From positions 9,958,839 through 10,022,838 of the forward strand of contig CM076192.1 in NCBI GenBank assembly GCA_038277395.1: DNA of 64,000 nucleotides, in the 5' to 3' direction. Positions 42,651 through 55,158 of this stretch are shown piece by piece (the stretch's first letter is position 1; each line of letters opens with the position of its first letter). Both the position numbers and the translations under genes were made by a program. Source of the DNA: Dryocosmus kuriphilus. Its lineage: Eukaryota; Arthropoda; Insecta; Hymenoptera; Cynipidae. The notes below the pieces were generated by a model. It made no database searches, was not told the DNA's origin, and saw only the letters and a list, made by a program, of their open reading frames with translations.

Positions 42651-43220
42651 GTTTTAAATTTGGTTAACACTGTTCTAACATTATCACATCCATCTGTTCA
42701 TAATGAAAACTTAAAATTTATTGAAGATATTTTACTTCTTAATAGTTATCCTATTCACTTTATAAACAAAAATTTTGAAATAGGTCGTTCCAAATTTTAC
42801 AATTCTAATTCAAGTTCTAATATAACACACACAAATCAACTTTTTAAAAATGCTATCTCTATTCCTTTCATCCAACATTTTTCGTTTTCAATTAAAAGGA
42901 TTTTATCTGATTTCAATATCAAAGTTTTAATTAGAAATGGACATAAATTCAACACTTTCATCAAGTTTGGTAAAGATCGGATAGATAAATTAGATTGTTC
43001 CAATATTGTTTATAAAATCTCTTGCATCAATTGTAATAAATGCTATATAGGTCAATCTGGTAGGTCTTTAAACACGAGAAAACAGAAACATTTCAGAAAC
43101 GTAAATCTAAATCCGAAATATCATAATGTGATTAAAAAACATAGAAATACGTTACTGAATACATCAGGTATGTACAAATTTTGGCATTATTTGGGTTCCA
43201 TTATGAGTCGATTAAAATAA
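42651..43220 (+). pseudogene. Penelope-like C-terminal fragment with GIY-YIG endonuclease (first copy)
   Basis: Reads LTLSHPSVHNENLKFIEDIL, then NTFIKFGKDRIDKLDCSNIV and YKISCINCNKCYIGQSGRS, the GIY-YIG nuclease core with its CCHH-type upstream Cys pair. Near identical to 48,100-48,531. It has no RT domain and is the 5' partial copy of the tandem. Confidence 0.85.
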
Positions 43221-43691
43221 CGAAGCATGGTCTTCTCCAGCTTCTTTTTATTTTTGTTCTGTACTTTGTCTAAAAAATCGACTCTTAATCTGTTTTAATA
43301 TCACTTAGAGTATAAATAGATCAATGTTTACAATCAAATTTATAAGGATGAACCTTTTTTCGTAAGTAATTACTATTAACACTTTCTAACCTAACTTTCA
43401 CGTAAAATATTTTTGTTCTCAATCTAAACTTAGTTTTATTTCAAATTTTAATTTCAAAATAATTTCAGATCAAATACTTCAATCAATACCAAAATTTTTT
43501 ACATTAAATTTTTCTAGACAGCATGAAATATAACTCGATGTAAAAATGGACACCTGAAGAGGAAACTGGAACATTTTTTGAAACGTGTACTCGATTTTGG
43601 AGCGAAATACATTGTCAGAAGTAGTCATTTTTCCAACTCTTTTATTCAAAATTATTATAATTTTTTCTGACACAAAACATCGACATCTATA

Positions 43692-45015
43692 TGCGAGGGG
43701 GGACCCAAAAGTAACGGGAATCGGGCTGTGGTGGGGAGAGAGAGTGGGGGAAGTCATTGTTTGACCAGGTATGCGTTAGGAAGGCGTCTCCTGAGTTAGT
43801 GTGCGAAGTTCTGTCGCTGTGAGTGTATCGGTTCATCCGTAGGAATTTTTGTAGTGAAACACCTTCTTCCATTTCGGCGAAAACGTGATGGCCGATTGTC
43901 GAGAGCAACGCGCGAATGTGAAATTTTGCTTCCTGTTGGGGAAATCTGCCGCGGAAACTATTGTTATGCTTCAGTCTGCTTATGGGGATGCTGCCCTAAG
44001 TAAAACTAGAGTCTACGAGTGGTTTTCACGTTTTACAAATGGAGAAATGTCAGTTGAAGACCAACCCCGTTCAGGACGCCCCATAACGTTAAGAAGTGAC
44101 GAAAACGTCGACAAAATCAATGCTCTCGTACGTGAAGACCGTCGCCGAACCATTGATCAACTCTGTGACATGAGTGGAATATCATGGAGTTCCATTCAGA
44201 GGATTTTATCCGAAGATTTGCACATGAATAGAGTTGCAGCCAAATTTGTCCCTCGCCTTCTCACAGGCGAGCAAAAGGAGCGTCGAATTCAAGCATGTTT
44301 GGAGCTTCAGAATCAGTTCAAAGAGGACCCTGATTCTTTTTCCAAGGTGATTATTGGTGATGAATCGTGGTGTTATGGATACGACCCAGAAACAAAGCAG
44401 CAATAAAGCTAGTGGAAGTCACCTGGCTCTCCTCGCTGCAAAAAAGCCCGCCAAGTGAAGTCAAATATCAAGACAATGCTCATTTGTTTCTTCGATTGCA
44501 GAGGTGTTGTGCACGCGGAGTTCGTTCCCCCGGGTGAAACTGTTAACCAGAAGTTTTACTTGGCAGTTTTGAAAAGATTAAGGGAAAGTATCCGAAGGAA
44601 AAGGGCAGATCTTTGGCGCGCTGGCGAATGGTTCTTCCATCATGACAACGCGCCGGCCCACACCGCTCTCTCCGTAAAGCAGTTTTTGACCAAAAACGGC
44701 ATGACACCAATCGTTCACCCTCCCTACTCACCGGATCTGGCCCCCTGTGATTTTTTTTTTGTTCCCCAGACTTAAAAAGTACATGAGAGGAAAGCGTTTT
44801 ATCACTGTGGAGGAGGTAAAACAAAAATCGCTGGAAGGCCTGAAGAACATCCCGATAAATGAATTTAAAAAATGTTTTGAACAATGGAAGCATCGTTTGC
44901 AGAAGTCCGTTGCGGTCAAAGGAGAATACTTTGAAGGTGATCAAAATTTGGTGTAAAAATATTAATAAATAAAGAAGTTATGACGAAATTCCCGTTTCTT
45001 TTGGGTCCCCCCTTG
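43692..45015 (+). mobile_element. Near-complete mariner inserted in the Penelope-like element
   Basis: 1,324 bp flanked by TA. Inverted ends share GGGGGGACCCAAAAG followed by TAACGGGAATC on the left and AAACGGGAATTTC read inward from the right. Full length for the family, so an autonomous copy that decayed later. Confidence 0.92.
43885..44956 (+). pseudogene. Mariner transposase, two stops and one frameshift
   Basis: MADCREQRANVKFCFLLGKS begins at 43,885. Paired HTH and SGRPI linker are followed by the catalytic Asp in IIGDESW (about 44,360). TAA and TAG at 44,404 and 44,410 stop the frame, which then continues (SNIKTMLICFFDCRGVV) to FHHDNAPAH and YSPDLAPCDFF (34 residues between the last two Asp). 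A run of T at 44,750-44,759 shifts the frame before the last block (LFPRLKKYMRGKRF). All three catalytic Asp are present, so only about three point lesions separate it from an intact gene. Confidence 0.9.
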
Positions 45016-45078
45016 TATATTATACAGGTTTGACGTAATTTTTAACTTGTAATTGACTTTTCATCTTCGTTTATTACG

Positions 45079-48000
45079 ATGTTTCAATTTATTAAATCAA
45101 ATTTTCCTAACAGCTTTGATAGTTTTAAAGAATTTGCCAGGTTAAATGATACTATTAGAACTGTCAATTCTAAAAAATGTTTTTTAGTTAATTGTAGAAG
45201 ATATGGTTTATTACCAAAAAATGTTAGCAATTCTACTCAAAATCTAAAAAACAAATATTTCTTTTGTCAAAAAATCAAACAGAAATTGAATTCAAAAATT
45301 TCACATATTGAAAAACAATTGTTAAATACACAAATCTGTGACATTAATGTCCATCTGGAGTTTTTGAAAAACAAAACTAATAATATTTTAATTAATTTAA
45401 GACAAAATTTTCCTGAACAAATTTATCAACAGATTGCTGAATTTCATATTACTTTTAATTTAAATAACAGAAATAACAAAAGTTTTTTCAACTTAAGACA
45501 AAAAATTCACAAATTTAGTTAATAATCAAAAACAACATACCATTAATGATCTAAACCTAAATAAACATAAATTGAAACCAAATAAATTCGACACTGATCC
45601 GTGGATTTGTAATCTCAGTGATAAACCAATTCCAGATGACATAAATGATATTTTAAGATTAGGGGAAAATTTTAGCTCACAATATGTTTCTAACAGACGT
45701 AATTTGATTTTTGAGGTTATAAAAGATGTAGAAGCTAATATAGGTTTGATTGACAAAAAGGAGGATAGAGATTTACTTAGACACAGAATTTTAAATTCAT
45801 CAAACAATTTTATAAATAATAATACACACATCTCTGAATTTGACAGAAATTTAGCTAGAACTATTAATAAAACAAAACTTTTTGTAAAGAACAATCAGGA
45901 CTTATTTTTTACTAAAGCAAATAAGGGTAATCTGACTGTGATTTTGGATAGAAAAAAGTATATTAAAAATATGAAAAATATGTTAAATGATACTTCAACT
46001 TACCAAAAATTAAACTTCAATCCAACCAAACAATTAAAAAAAGATACTTTTAAAATTTTAAACACTTGGAGACTTAAAGGTCTTTTGGGCAAAGATATTA
46101 AAGTTAAAGATATTTCAGCAAATAACACTAATATTGCCAGAATTTATGGTCTGACAAAAATTCATAAAATAAATTATCCACTTCGGCCGGTTGTTTCTTT
46201 AATAAATTCACCAACTTTTAATATGGCAAAGATGTTTAAAAAAATCTGCCCGCTTCGCGGGCACATTCTCATCGCGCGCTTCGCGCTACGCGCTTAGTGT
46301 TTATGGATTGTATAAACCTTTAAATTAAAAATTACAAAAGAAATTATTCTACTTAAGGCTCTATCGCCCTTAAGGAATACATTCTCATCATGACAATCGC
46401 GCTTCGCGCTCGATAATTACATTTTTTTAAAACACATTGTAAATTGGTAAAGTTTTTTAGTGATTTTCCAAATTTTCACAATAGAGGATTTCGATTCTTA
46501 AAAGTAAAACGATGAGTCTTATAGATAAATTTTGTAGCTCTTTCCAAGGTGAACAATTCTGCTTGTTAATATTTTCTCTCATATCTTGCACAGTTTTGCT
46601 GAAAAGTGGTTTTCTTTATATTTCATAACATATTTCACGAATAACTCAAAAACTAAGCGTCTGCTCAAAAAAATGATAAAGAGCAAATTTGTAGATATTT
46701 TTGAGGCGAACAACTTTGTTTATTATTATTTTTCCGTATCTTCCATAGTTTGGCGGGAAATTTGAAATTTTTTATTTTTAATAACGTTTTATCGATTAAA
46801 ACAAAAACCGTGCATTTTATCAAAAAATGGTTAAACCAAAATTTGTAGATCTTTTTAAATTGAACAAATTTGTTCTTTATCATTTTTTGTATCTTGGATA
46901 TTTTGGCGGAAAACCAGAGTTTTTTAATTTTAATAGCGTTTTCTTGATTAAATCAAAAACCGTTCATTTTATCAAAAAACGGTTGAGACAAAATTTGTAG
47001 ATTTTTTTAAGATGAACAATTTTATTTGCATACATTTTTTTTGTATCTCTTATATTTTAGCCGGAAAATGGATTTTTTTGATTTTGTGAAAACCGTTTTT
47101 GATGGATAAACCATAACCGTTGGTCAAAAACCGCTGGTTAACAAACTCGTCCTTTCTTTTTACCCCTTAAAGAAGTGTACCAAAGCGCACTCTAATCCGA
47201 TTAGTCCTTCGAAAGTTATCGTGGGAACAGACTCCGACGACAACGACGACAACGACGACAACAACGACGACGACAACAACGACGACAACAACGACGACAA
47301 CGGACAGACAGACACCGTCGTAAAAACCGTTTTTTTTTTCGGATTCAGGAGGTCTCAAAACGTGGAGATTTCATGAAATCCGCGAAAGTCAAATTTTGCA
47401 TAAATCTAATACCTTCTCTGATGAGAATGTAAAAATTTTCACTGATGCTTTACCTATCCCTAATACACAAGTCAAAAACTCTTTCAAGTTTAAGGAATTT
47501 ATAACTAATAAAACCACTCCTTCTAAGCACATTATGGTTTCTTTGGATGTGACCTCGTTGTTTACTAACGTACCTCTTGAACTTGTTTTAGTTGGTATAC
47601 GTAAAAGATGGAATTTTATAAAAAAAGCTACCAATTTAACTTTAACAGATTTTGAAATTGGCATTAAATTTTTAATGCAAGAAACCTATTTTCAATTTAA
47701 TAATGAATTTTACAGACAAACTTTTGGGAACCCTATGGGCTCACCAATTTCACCAATTTTGGCTGATATTGTTATGCAGGACTTAGAGGATGTCATTTTT
47801 AAAAAGTTGAATTTTAAGATACACACATATGTGAGATACGTAGACGACACTTTTTTAATTATCCCGAAAGATAAACTACATTACATTTTAGAAAACTTTA
47901 ACTCGTATTATGAAAATATTAATTTCACTTACGAAGTCCAAGAAAATGACTTCATTTCATTTCTGAACGTCAAGATTATTAAAAATTCAAAAAAAGTTAA

Positions 48001-48531
48001 TTATAACCAACTGGTTTAGGAAAAAAAAAACTTTTTCGGGCAGATACATAAATTTTCTGTCCAACCACCCAATTCAACAAAAAACGAGCTATTGTTTTAA
48101 ATTTGGTTAACACTACTCTAACATTATCACATCCATCTTTTCATAATGAAAACTTAAAATTTATTGAAGATATTTTACTTCTTAATAGTTATCCTATTCA
48201 TTTTATAAACAAAAATATTGAAATAGGTCTTCCCAAATTTTACAATTCTAATTCAAGTTCTAATATAACACACACAAATCAACTTTTTAAAAATGTTATC
48301 TCTATTCCTTTCATCCAACATTTTTCGTTTTCAATTAAAAGGAATTTATCTGATTTCAATATCAAACTTTTATTTAGAAGTGGATCTAAATTCAACACTT
48401 TCATCAAACTTGGTAAAGATCCGATAGATAAATTAGATTGTTCCAATACTGTTTATAAAAGCTCTTGCATCAATTGTAATAAATGCTATATAGGTCAATC
48501 TGGTAGGTCTTTAAACACGAGAAAACAATAA
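45079..48531 (+). pseudogene. Penelope-like reverse transcriptase + GIY-YIG endonuclease, main copy
   Basis: The N-terminal part (45,079-45,522) starts MFQFIKSNFPNSFDSFKEF. A stop and frameshift near 45,523 lead to 45,572-46,240 (GNLTVILDRKKYIKNM, RIYGLTKIHK, PLRPVVSLINSP). The Helentron-like insert then interrupts until 47,432. The RT core resumes with VSLDVTSLFTNVP (motif A), GNPMGSPISPILADIVM (motif B), VRYVDDTFLI (motif C, YVDD) and FLNVKI. A stop at 48,017 and another frame change precede the linker and GIY-YIG domain (CNKCYIGQSGRS, ends 48,531). The element copies itself by target-primed reverse transcription. This copy is dead. Confidence 0.9.
46237..47432 (-). mobile_element. Helentron-like non-autonomous element, copy 3
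   Basis: Minus orientation: ATTCTCATCAGAGAAGG at 47,425 to GATGAGAATGTGCCCGC and hairpin at about 46,240. It contains a (GACAAC)n tract (47,236-47,300). It lies in the Penelope-like RT frame between an AAAGATGTTT and an AAATTTTCACTG with no target duplication, giving a clean boundary for the family. Confidence 0.78.
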
Positions 48532-49287
48532 CATTTCAGAAACGTAAATCTAAATCCGAAATATCATAATGTGATTACAAAAACATAGATTGGACTTTAA
48601 TCATGAATTTGATTGGGATAATATACAAATTTTACATTCGGAAAATAATAAATTCAAGAGACTTATTGCTGAAATGTTCTTTATAAAAAGGGACTTCAAT
48701 AATAGTTTAAATGTTATTACGGATCTTAATTTTTCAGCTCAATTTACAATGTAATTCTTGATTCCTTTTTGTAAAATAAAATAATTTTTGATTAAATACG
48801 TTACTGAATACATCAGGTATGTACAAATTTTGGCATTATTTGGGTTCCATTATGATTCGATTAAAATAACGAAGCATGGTCTTCTCCAGCTTCTTTTTGT
48901 TTTTGTTCTGTCCTTTGTCTAAAAAATCGACTCTTAATCTATTTTAATATCACTTAGAATAAAAATAGATCAATGTTTACAATCAAATTTATAAGGATGA
49001 ACCTTTTTTCGTAAGTAATTACTATTAACACTTTCTAACCTAACTTTCACGTAAAATATTTTTGTTCTCAATCTAAACTTAGTTTTATTTCAAATTTTAA
49101 TTTTAAAATAATTTCAGATAAAATACTTCAATCAATGCCAAAATTTTTTACATTAAATTTTTCTAAACAACATGGAATATAACTCGATGTAAAAATGGAA
49201 AAAATGGTCATTTTTCCAATTCTTTTATTCAAAATCATTATAATTTTTTCTGACACAAAACATCGACATCTATATATACATATAAGA
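48532..49287 (+). other. Penelope-like 3' untranslated end
   Basis: Matches the inverted 5' fragment and the first partial copy (43,221-43,689). It contains CTTCTTTTTGTTTTTGTTCT and a TTTCTGACACAAAACATCGA terminus. No coding sequence. Confidence 0.75.
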
Positions 49288-49595
49288 ATATGGATTGCAG
49301 TGATATTAACAAAGTTGGCTGATTGGAAGAGGTCTTACCAGTGAAATCATTATCTGACCTGACATCGAAGAAGAAGTATGCTGTTACCAAAATCATCAAA
49401 CATCAAACCAAATATGGCACAAAATCCGTGGCTGAGTTGGAGAATGAGATCGCAGTCTACTTGCCGAGCAGAATGAAGAAGATTTTTGATGATCCAGCCT
49501 ATATGGATACGTTCGAGAAGATGGAAGTAGCGGTCCAGGCTAAAAAACTCTCTTTCTGCTACTTTGGTAGAAAATACAATCTTTTTAAGTTTTAA
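49288..49595 (+). pseudogene. Polinton C OB-like gene, cut at its start codon
   Basis: Homologue of the small gene at 8,666. MDCSDINKVG is followed by an in-frame TGA at about 49,321, then EEVLPVKSLSDLTSKKKY, YGTKSVAELENE, YLPSRMKKIF and KKLSFCYFGRKYN. The promoter lies 7.4 kb away at 41,838 because the Penelope-like element entered exactly at ATATGGATT over the start codon. AATAAA follows at 49,603. Confidence 0.82.
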
Positions 49596-50290
49596 TATGT
49601 TGAATAAAGCCTTTGTATTAAGGAAGCTTTGTGTGAATAATAATAATAAATTATAACATTCCAGATAAACTGCCTGTGTGTGTACTTAATACTTAATCTT
49701 AGTTTATAGATAAGAGAGAGAAAAAAAAGTGAGTCTGGCGTTTTTTTCCTCTTTGCATTACCTTAATTTATTTAGTCTTACTTTATATATAAGAGAGAAA
49801 AAAAAGGATTTCCCCGCGTTTCTTTCCGCTTTGTACAAATTTCACCAACCGAATTTCGTTCCTTCAAATAACAACGATGGATTTTCAGCACTTCGATGGA
49901 TTGAATTTTACACTCAACACCGAGATACTTTGAAACATGGATGGGTAGAAATTTTCAGTATTGCTAACATTTTTCGTTAAATTACTGGTAAGTATCTTAT
50001 TAACTGTACCTTCATAAACTATAAGTGTCGAGAAATTTCGTCATCATGCGTGTTGAAACCTGTCGATGCATGTTGAAACGAGTCTAGAAACTGGGAATCT
50101 CCATTACCTACATCCATACCAATGTCCGTTTTTTGCGTAGCTCTTACCGTTTTAGAGATTGTAATGGTCCAACTCGTACCTAAGCGCCTGGGCACAGGCA
50201 GTTTACTTACATGTCGACACACATGTCGCGAATCAGCGGCCAAGTGACATGTAGATGTCGCGCCGCAGTAATTACACAAAAGCGATCACG
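49596..50290 (+). other. Polinton C downstream region with a gene-start remnant
   Basis: AACGATGGATTTTCAGCAC at 49,872 resembles 12,307 and 41,373. An ATG frame runs MDFQHFDGLNFTLNTEIL to a TGA, while the next frame reads TLKHGWVEIFSIANIFR. ACTGGTAAGTATC (49,983) looks like a splice donor. This suggests a small spliced Polinton gene, too damaged to define. Beyond 50,040 short blocks repeat the 41,440-41,500 sequence (GTTGAAACG, GGGAATC). Confidence 0.4.
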
Positions 50291-51460
50291 TGGACTTACA
50301 GGATATAAGGAGCTCGAACAAATCAATTGGTGGCGGTCCTCTCGGGAGAGTGTTGTCTAAGGTGTGATCTGTGAAGGGATCTTTCAAGGAAATCAACTTT
50401 TGCTGTTGCAACTGCCTACTTGAGAAGTCAGGACCCCCTTTGCTTCTGGTAGCGGTGACTTCTGAAGGACCCGTGAGTATAAGGTTAAAGGGTTGATTTT
50501 GGTTCGGGAACCGTTGCACCTTGTCGATCGGAGTCACTCCTCTGCATCAAGCGTAATTCCGATCTCCAATCCTCGATTCTATCCAAGGTGCACGCCTGTA
50601 CGGCTACCTACCCTTAGATTCCTATGTGGGGTTCGTTTTTAGGGGCCCAGCTCAAGGTTAGAATGCGTGATTTTTTTAAATGTGATTTTGATATGTAATT
50701 ATTTTGAATGTGATTTCTAATTAACATAAGATTTGAATTAATAAGTCGCGAATCGTAATTGTTAAATTCGTGAATGTCCCGCGGTATAATGTTGTTGTTC
50801 TTATGCATAAAAAGCCAGGGCAGTGGATTGAAATCGTATTTAAATACTTTGGCAGGGTCCACGAATTCAAAGTGATAAAAATTAAAATTCTTGTATTGCA
50901 ATTCATTAAGTCGCTTCACGAATTTTTTTCTGATAAAAATATTCGCCCTGAAGCAGTTGGCTAAGAGGCTATAATTGTCCAAACAAACCTCTCTATTACT
51001 CTGGTAACCATTCGTCGTTCATAGGCAATCAGCTTGGGCAATATACTTTAATATTACGGATCAGTCATCCTTACTACGAAATAGGTTAAAGCAGCACTGT
51101 TAGAAAACGTAATTCTGATACCTGATAAAATAAGAAATTAAAATTATCGATAGGAAGAACCCTAAGGTTTCTTCTGCGGAGAGACTGAAAACTTAACTAG
51201 AGTCAAGTAATAACTTCTAGTTTTGAAAATTATAAGCGAGTAGAAGTACGCATGTGCACGATATTATGATTTCTACCGTCGCCACACATATTTTATAGTG
51301 GATAAGTTCTACGTTTCTGTCAATAAATTTATATGTTTGATTAATAATGCATTCGACTTTCTTCATCCCTTGTGCCTGTTTATTTCCAGCTTAGTCTTAA
51401 TTAAGCTAAGAGCGAAAATTATATTAAAACATAAAAAGAACTCTTCATTCCCGCTCGAAC
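50291..51460. other. Unassigned, possible 5' LTR/leader of the gypsy-type element
   Basis: Lies directly upstream of gag. A 122-aa minus-strand ORF at 50,982-50,614 (DNYSLLANCFRANIF start) and an 83-aa one at 50,537-50,286 are open but resemble nothing I know. No second LTR is present to compare. Confidence 0.35.
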
Positions 51461-53942
51461 GTGTTTTACAAAACACGAGGATCTAAAAGGAACGCGAGTA
51501 ATCGCGAATATGGAGAAAACTCTGTTATGAAATCCTATCCAAATAAAGCGGCAGCAGACAAAAGCATTACAGGAGGAAATCTGATAGGTGCTCAATTAGG
51601 CAAATCTTTCGATTACAACCTTCCGAGATTCTCTAACCCTACCCTTGACCTACCAAGTAGAGAGGGAGAAACACCTATAAGCACCGAAAATCGGAGGGCC
51701 AGTGACGTAGTCTCAATCCACAGGAACCAGGAACTTAACTTGGGATCACTAGCAGCCCATAGTAAAATATATGACGAGATACTACAGAGATGCCAAAGAT
51801 TGGAAGCCGAGGCAACGAAAAATCAGAAACACATTTTTCAGGAGGAACACCGAGTAGAACAAGTTAATCGGGATCTGGAAAATAAAACAGAGGATGTTGA
51901 ATTGAATCTAATGGCCAGATTAAATAACAGAGCCAAGACTAGTGATGACAACAACAAATCACGTTTCGAACGTCTTGAGGGACTATTAAATGAGATCAGA
52001 CAACATACTACTTCGGAAACCACAATTCTGACTGAAATAACAAAGACCATCGATCACCGATCCGAAAATAGTGCTGACACGATTAGAAGTATTCAACAAA
52101 GACAAGAGAGAATGGATAACCAGATACGGGACATGTAAACGGACTACTCTGCATTAGTGGTGGGACACGATGGGGCTAATGGAGCAACAAATATGCGCAT
52201 CACCCCAAAAACATCGGTTTTTGGTGGAAGTGGGAACCCCATCAAATTTGTAAAGGAAATTCAGGATTTTTGGACAGCGGTACAGCCAGCGAGACCTCAA
52301 ACCCAATATATTATCAGCACATGTTTAAAAGGATCGCCGCCGGAATGGTGGAACTTAGTCAAGAACTCCATAAGAACATTGGAAGATTTTAAAGCTAAAT
52401 ATAAGGAGCGCTTTTGGAACGAGACACACCAATTTGATTTTAAATCGAAATTAGAATTTGGACACTACAATCCGTCCAGTGGTTTAACAAGTGTAGCTTA
52501 TGTGATACGCATATTTATCGGGGCTAAGGAAACAAGCCCAAGCTATACCGATCAAGAAATTACCTTTGAATTATCTAGGCACTTCTCTGAAGACATTACA
52601 GCAGCAATCATAAGCCAGCCAATTGACACTTCAGAGAAGCTTCTGGATTTCTTGGAAAAAAATTCATCAGAATGGTCCTTTGAATTCCACTCGAGCGGAT
52701 CAAAAGTTCTCGGACACAACACGCACTAACCGAGAAAAATCTTGTGGATACGGAAGTTATGAAAATTGGAGGTCAAGGACATGGAACCAAGGACCTATGA
52801 ACAACTACCAGAAAGACAATTCAGTAACAAACCCGCAATAGATGAAGATCCGAAACGAGTTGAAAAAAGTGGTAACCAAGATTCTAGGACAAGTAGAGTC
52901 AGATTCATGGAGACTCTAGCATCTTCTCAAGAAACAATCCCTGATGATGAACAAAAAATGGAAGATCCGGGCCTCTATGATAATGAAAATGCACTACAGG
53001 AAAACTAATAAGCGCCGTGTCCTCACAGACAAGAAAAAGAGAAGACGCGGGAGAAATTTTAATAAATTCAAGACATATCAAATATTTTGAATTATAATAT
53101 TCAAGACGATCTTCTTTGGGAACATACTGAAATCAGTAAAAATCATTTAAAATGTCCAATAATGAAGATAAAGTTATGAAGTACAGAAATAGGAGCATTT
53201 GCTGATAGTGGGAGCGAGATTTCATGCCTTTCTGAAACCTACTATGACACACATTTAAAAGAATTTAAAAAATACCCCACGCTACCAATTGTCGGAGTCT
53301 CCATTATAGGAGCAACAGGAGGAAAGCCAGTCAAATTAAAAAAGCAAATTTTTCTAGAAATGAAGTTCGGAGAAGTCTTTACCCAGGGTATACTGCTCAT
53401 CGTCCCGCAACTAACAAAAAATTTCGTACTAGGAGCTGGCATCTTAAAACCGCTAGGAGGTGTAATATATCTGAGAGAAGACTCTGTAGGCTTAGAAATT
53501 AAAGGCCGGTACCACGTCTTTAGAACTCCTGAAGAGAAAAAAGACAACGCAGAAGCTCAGGTTGAATGCCACATGGCGAAGATAAAAGAGCAGCCTCAGG
53601 TACAAGAAGAGCTCCTGCGTAAGGAAATCAGTAAAAAATTCGAATCACTTAATACGGACCCTGATAGAATACTACAATATGAAGAATTGGTCTGGGAGTT
53701 TAGGGACGTCTTTTCGAAGAAACCGGGACTAATACCGTCTTGCCAACACCGGCTAAATTTAAAAGATCGAACTCCATTTATAGGTAGGACTTATCTGATT
53801 CCTATAAATCAGGAAAAACCAGTAGCAGAAGAAATACAAGAAATGCTAGACTGAAAAGATCATAAAACGGTAGGTTAGTCCACATGTTAACCCTTTGGTT
53901 GTGGCTAAGAAAAAGGATGGCGACATTCTGGGCTTCATTAAG
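51461..53942 (+). pseudogene. Ty3/gypsy-type gag-pol, 3'-truncated
   Basis: Gag begins near 51,461, with a coiled-coil region (RVEQVNRDLENKTEDVELN). After one in-frame TAA (52,136) it continues with the retrotransposon gag core (FVKEIQDFWTAV, KGSPPEWWNLVKNSI, DFKAKYKERFW) to 52,729. Further frames cover a linker. From about 53,190 a pol frame shows retropepsin (AFADSGSEISCLS, GATGGKPVKL) and the approach to RT (GLIPSCQHRLNL, GRTYLIPINQEKPVAEEI). A TGA at 53,852 and a frameshift precede HVNPLVVAKKKDGD, where the RT breaks off at about 53,942. RNase H, integrase and the 3' LTR are absent. Confidence 0.82.
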
Positions 53943-53944
53943 TG

Positions 53945-54105
53945 GTCTGAGATGGGAAAAAGAGGCACAATGGACTTAGAGTCTGAGCGCTGGGGGAGGA
54001 GGTAGTTTTAGTGGGTAGGGGTCGTTTAGGTCGAGTCCCACACTCAGTCCGGCAAAAGGATTTCCACCTCCTCCTCCACCAAATAAAAAAAAAAAAAAAA
54101 AACAT
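53945..54105 (+). mobile_element. SINE-like or non-LTR 3' fragment with poly(A)
   Basis: Contains GGTCGAGTCCCACACTC, close to a Pol III B box, then CCACCTCCTCCTCCACC and an 18-base A-run. It abuts the truncated RT, so it probably caused or marks that breakpoint. Confidence 0.45.
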
Positions 54106-54194
54106 ACTAGGATACAATATATAATATAATAATATAATATCATATACCACACTATAATAGGGTATTCTATATTATAATAGTTACTATAGTAATG

Positions 54195-54615
54195 ATAATA
54201 ATATTCTAAGTCGAAAGGGTGACAGTTGAAGAATATTCTAAGTCGAAAATATTCTAAGTCGACAAGTCCGGTTGTCGAAAATATTCTAAGTACGTAGAAT
54301 GTGACAGTTCGAAAATATTCTAAGTCGAAAAGGTAACAGTGAAAAATATTCTATGTCGAGAATATTTTACGTGAAAAATATTCTAAGTCAAAAAGTCGAA
54401 AGTCCGGTTGTCGAAAATATTCTAAGTACGTAGAATGTGACAGTTCAGAAATATTCTAAGCCGAAAAGGTGACAGTCGAAAAATATTCTAAATAGAAAAT
54501 AGTATAAGTCGAAAAGCCCAGTTGTCGAAAATATTGTAAGTCAAAAGGTAACATTTGAAAAATATTCTAAGTTGAAAACATTTGAAGTGAAAAGTATTCT
54601 AAGTCGAAATTATTT
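54195..54615. repeat. AATATTCTAAGTCGA degenerate repeat array
   Basis: About 16 copies of AATATTCTAAGTCGAAA-like units with GACAGTT and AAGTCCGGTTGTCG spacers. A higher-order period of ~133 bp is visible (blocks at 54,266 and 54,399). No coding. Confidence 0.8.
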
Positions 54616-54619
54616 GGAG

Positions 54620-55120
54620 AGTTAGGCCAATAAATTCCCGACGCGTGGACGCCTGGGCGCCAGGCGGCAAAAACTCATCAATGGTGAGTCAGCGTCCTTT
54701 GTACTTGGTCGTAGTGTATGTAAGGTCGTTGGCGAACCGATAGGCGAAGTGCAGTATTTGGAGAGTTTCTAACGTCGAATTCGCACTTCATAATATGCTG
54801 GCTGAACTTGTTGCAGTGGAACTCAAACAATTTCTGAGTTTGCGTATCTGTTTTAAATTTTTGCGTCTGCAGGCGTATATCAAACAATAAACAAATTATT
54901 TTTAGCTGAAACCAAAAATTTGGTAAAAAGACAATTATTTATTGAGCACTTCTTAAATATTATCTGACTTTAATTTGAATTAAGTAAAAATTTGCTGATG
55001 AAATTGGAACAATTTAGGATAAAATTCAAATAAAATTCAAAACAAAATTATGTGTATTAAAACAATATAATATTTTATTATCCCTGTCATTCATAGACAT
55101 TTTATATTTAAGTCCATTTT

Positions 55121-55158
<38 letters not shown>

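Larger units (their letters stand above)
41940..49287 (+). mobile_element. Penelope-like element, tandem with inverted 5' fragment, nested insertions
   Basis: Structure: an inverted fragment (41,940-42,650, reverse complement of about 48,585-49,240), then a partial direct copy of the 3' part (42,651-43,689), then the main copy (from about 45,018 to 49,287). Tandem partial copies with an inverted piece are typical of Penelope-like elements. A mariner (43,692-45,015) and a Helentron-like element (46,237-47,432) are inserted within. ATATGGATT flanks the whole. The first copy lacks ~215 bp found at 48,590-48,800. Confidence 0.85.

Noticed and set aside
47236..47300. Valine-run ORF on the minus strand
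   Set aside because: It is the translation of a (GACAAC)n microsatellite inside the Helentron-like element.
53945..54105. A tRNA gene because of the B-box-like GGTCGAGTCCC
   Set aside because: No cloverleaf or matching A box at the right distance could be found; the poly(A) end fits a SINE or non-LTR fragment.
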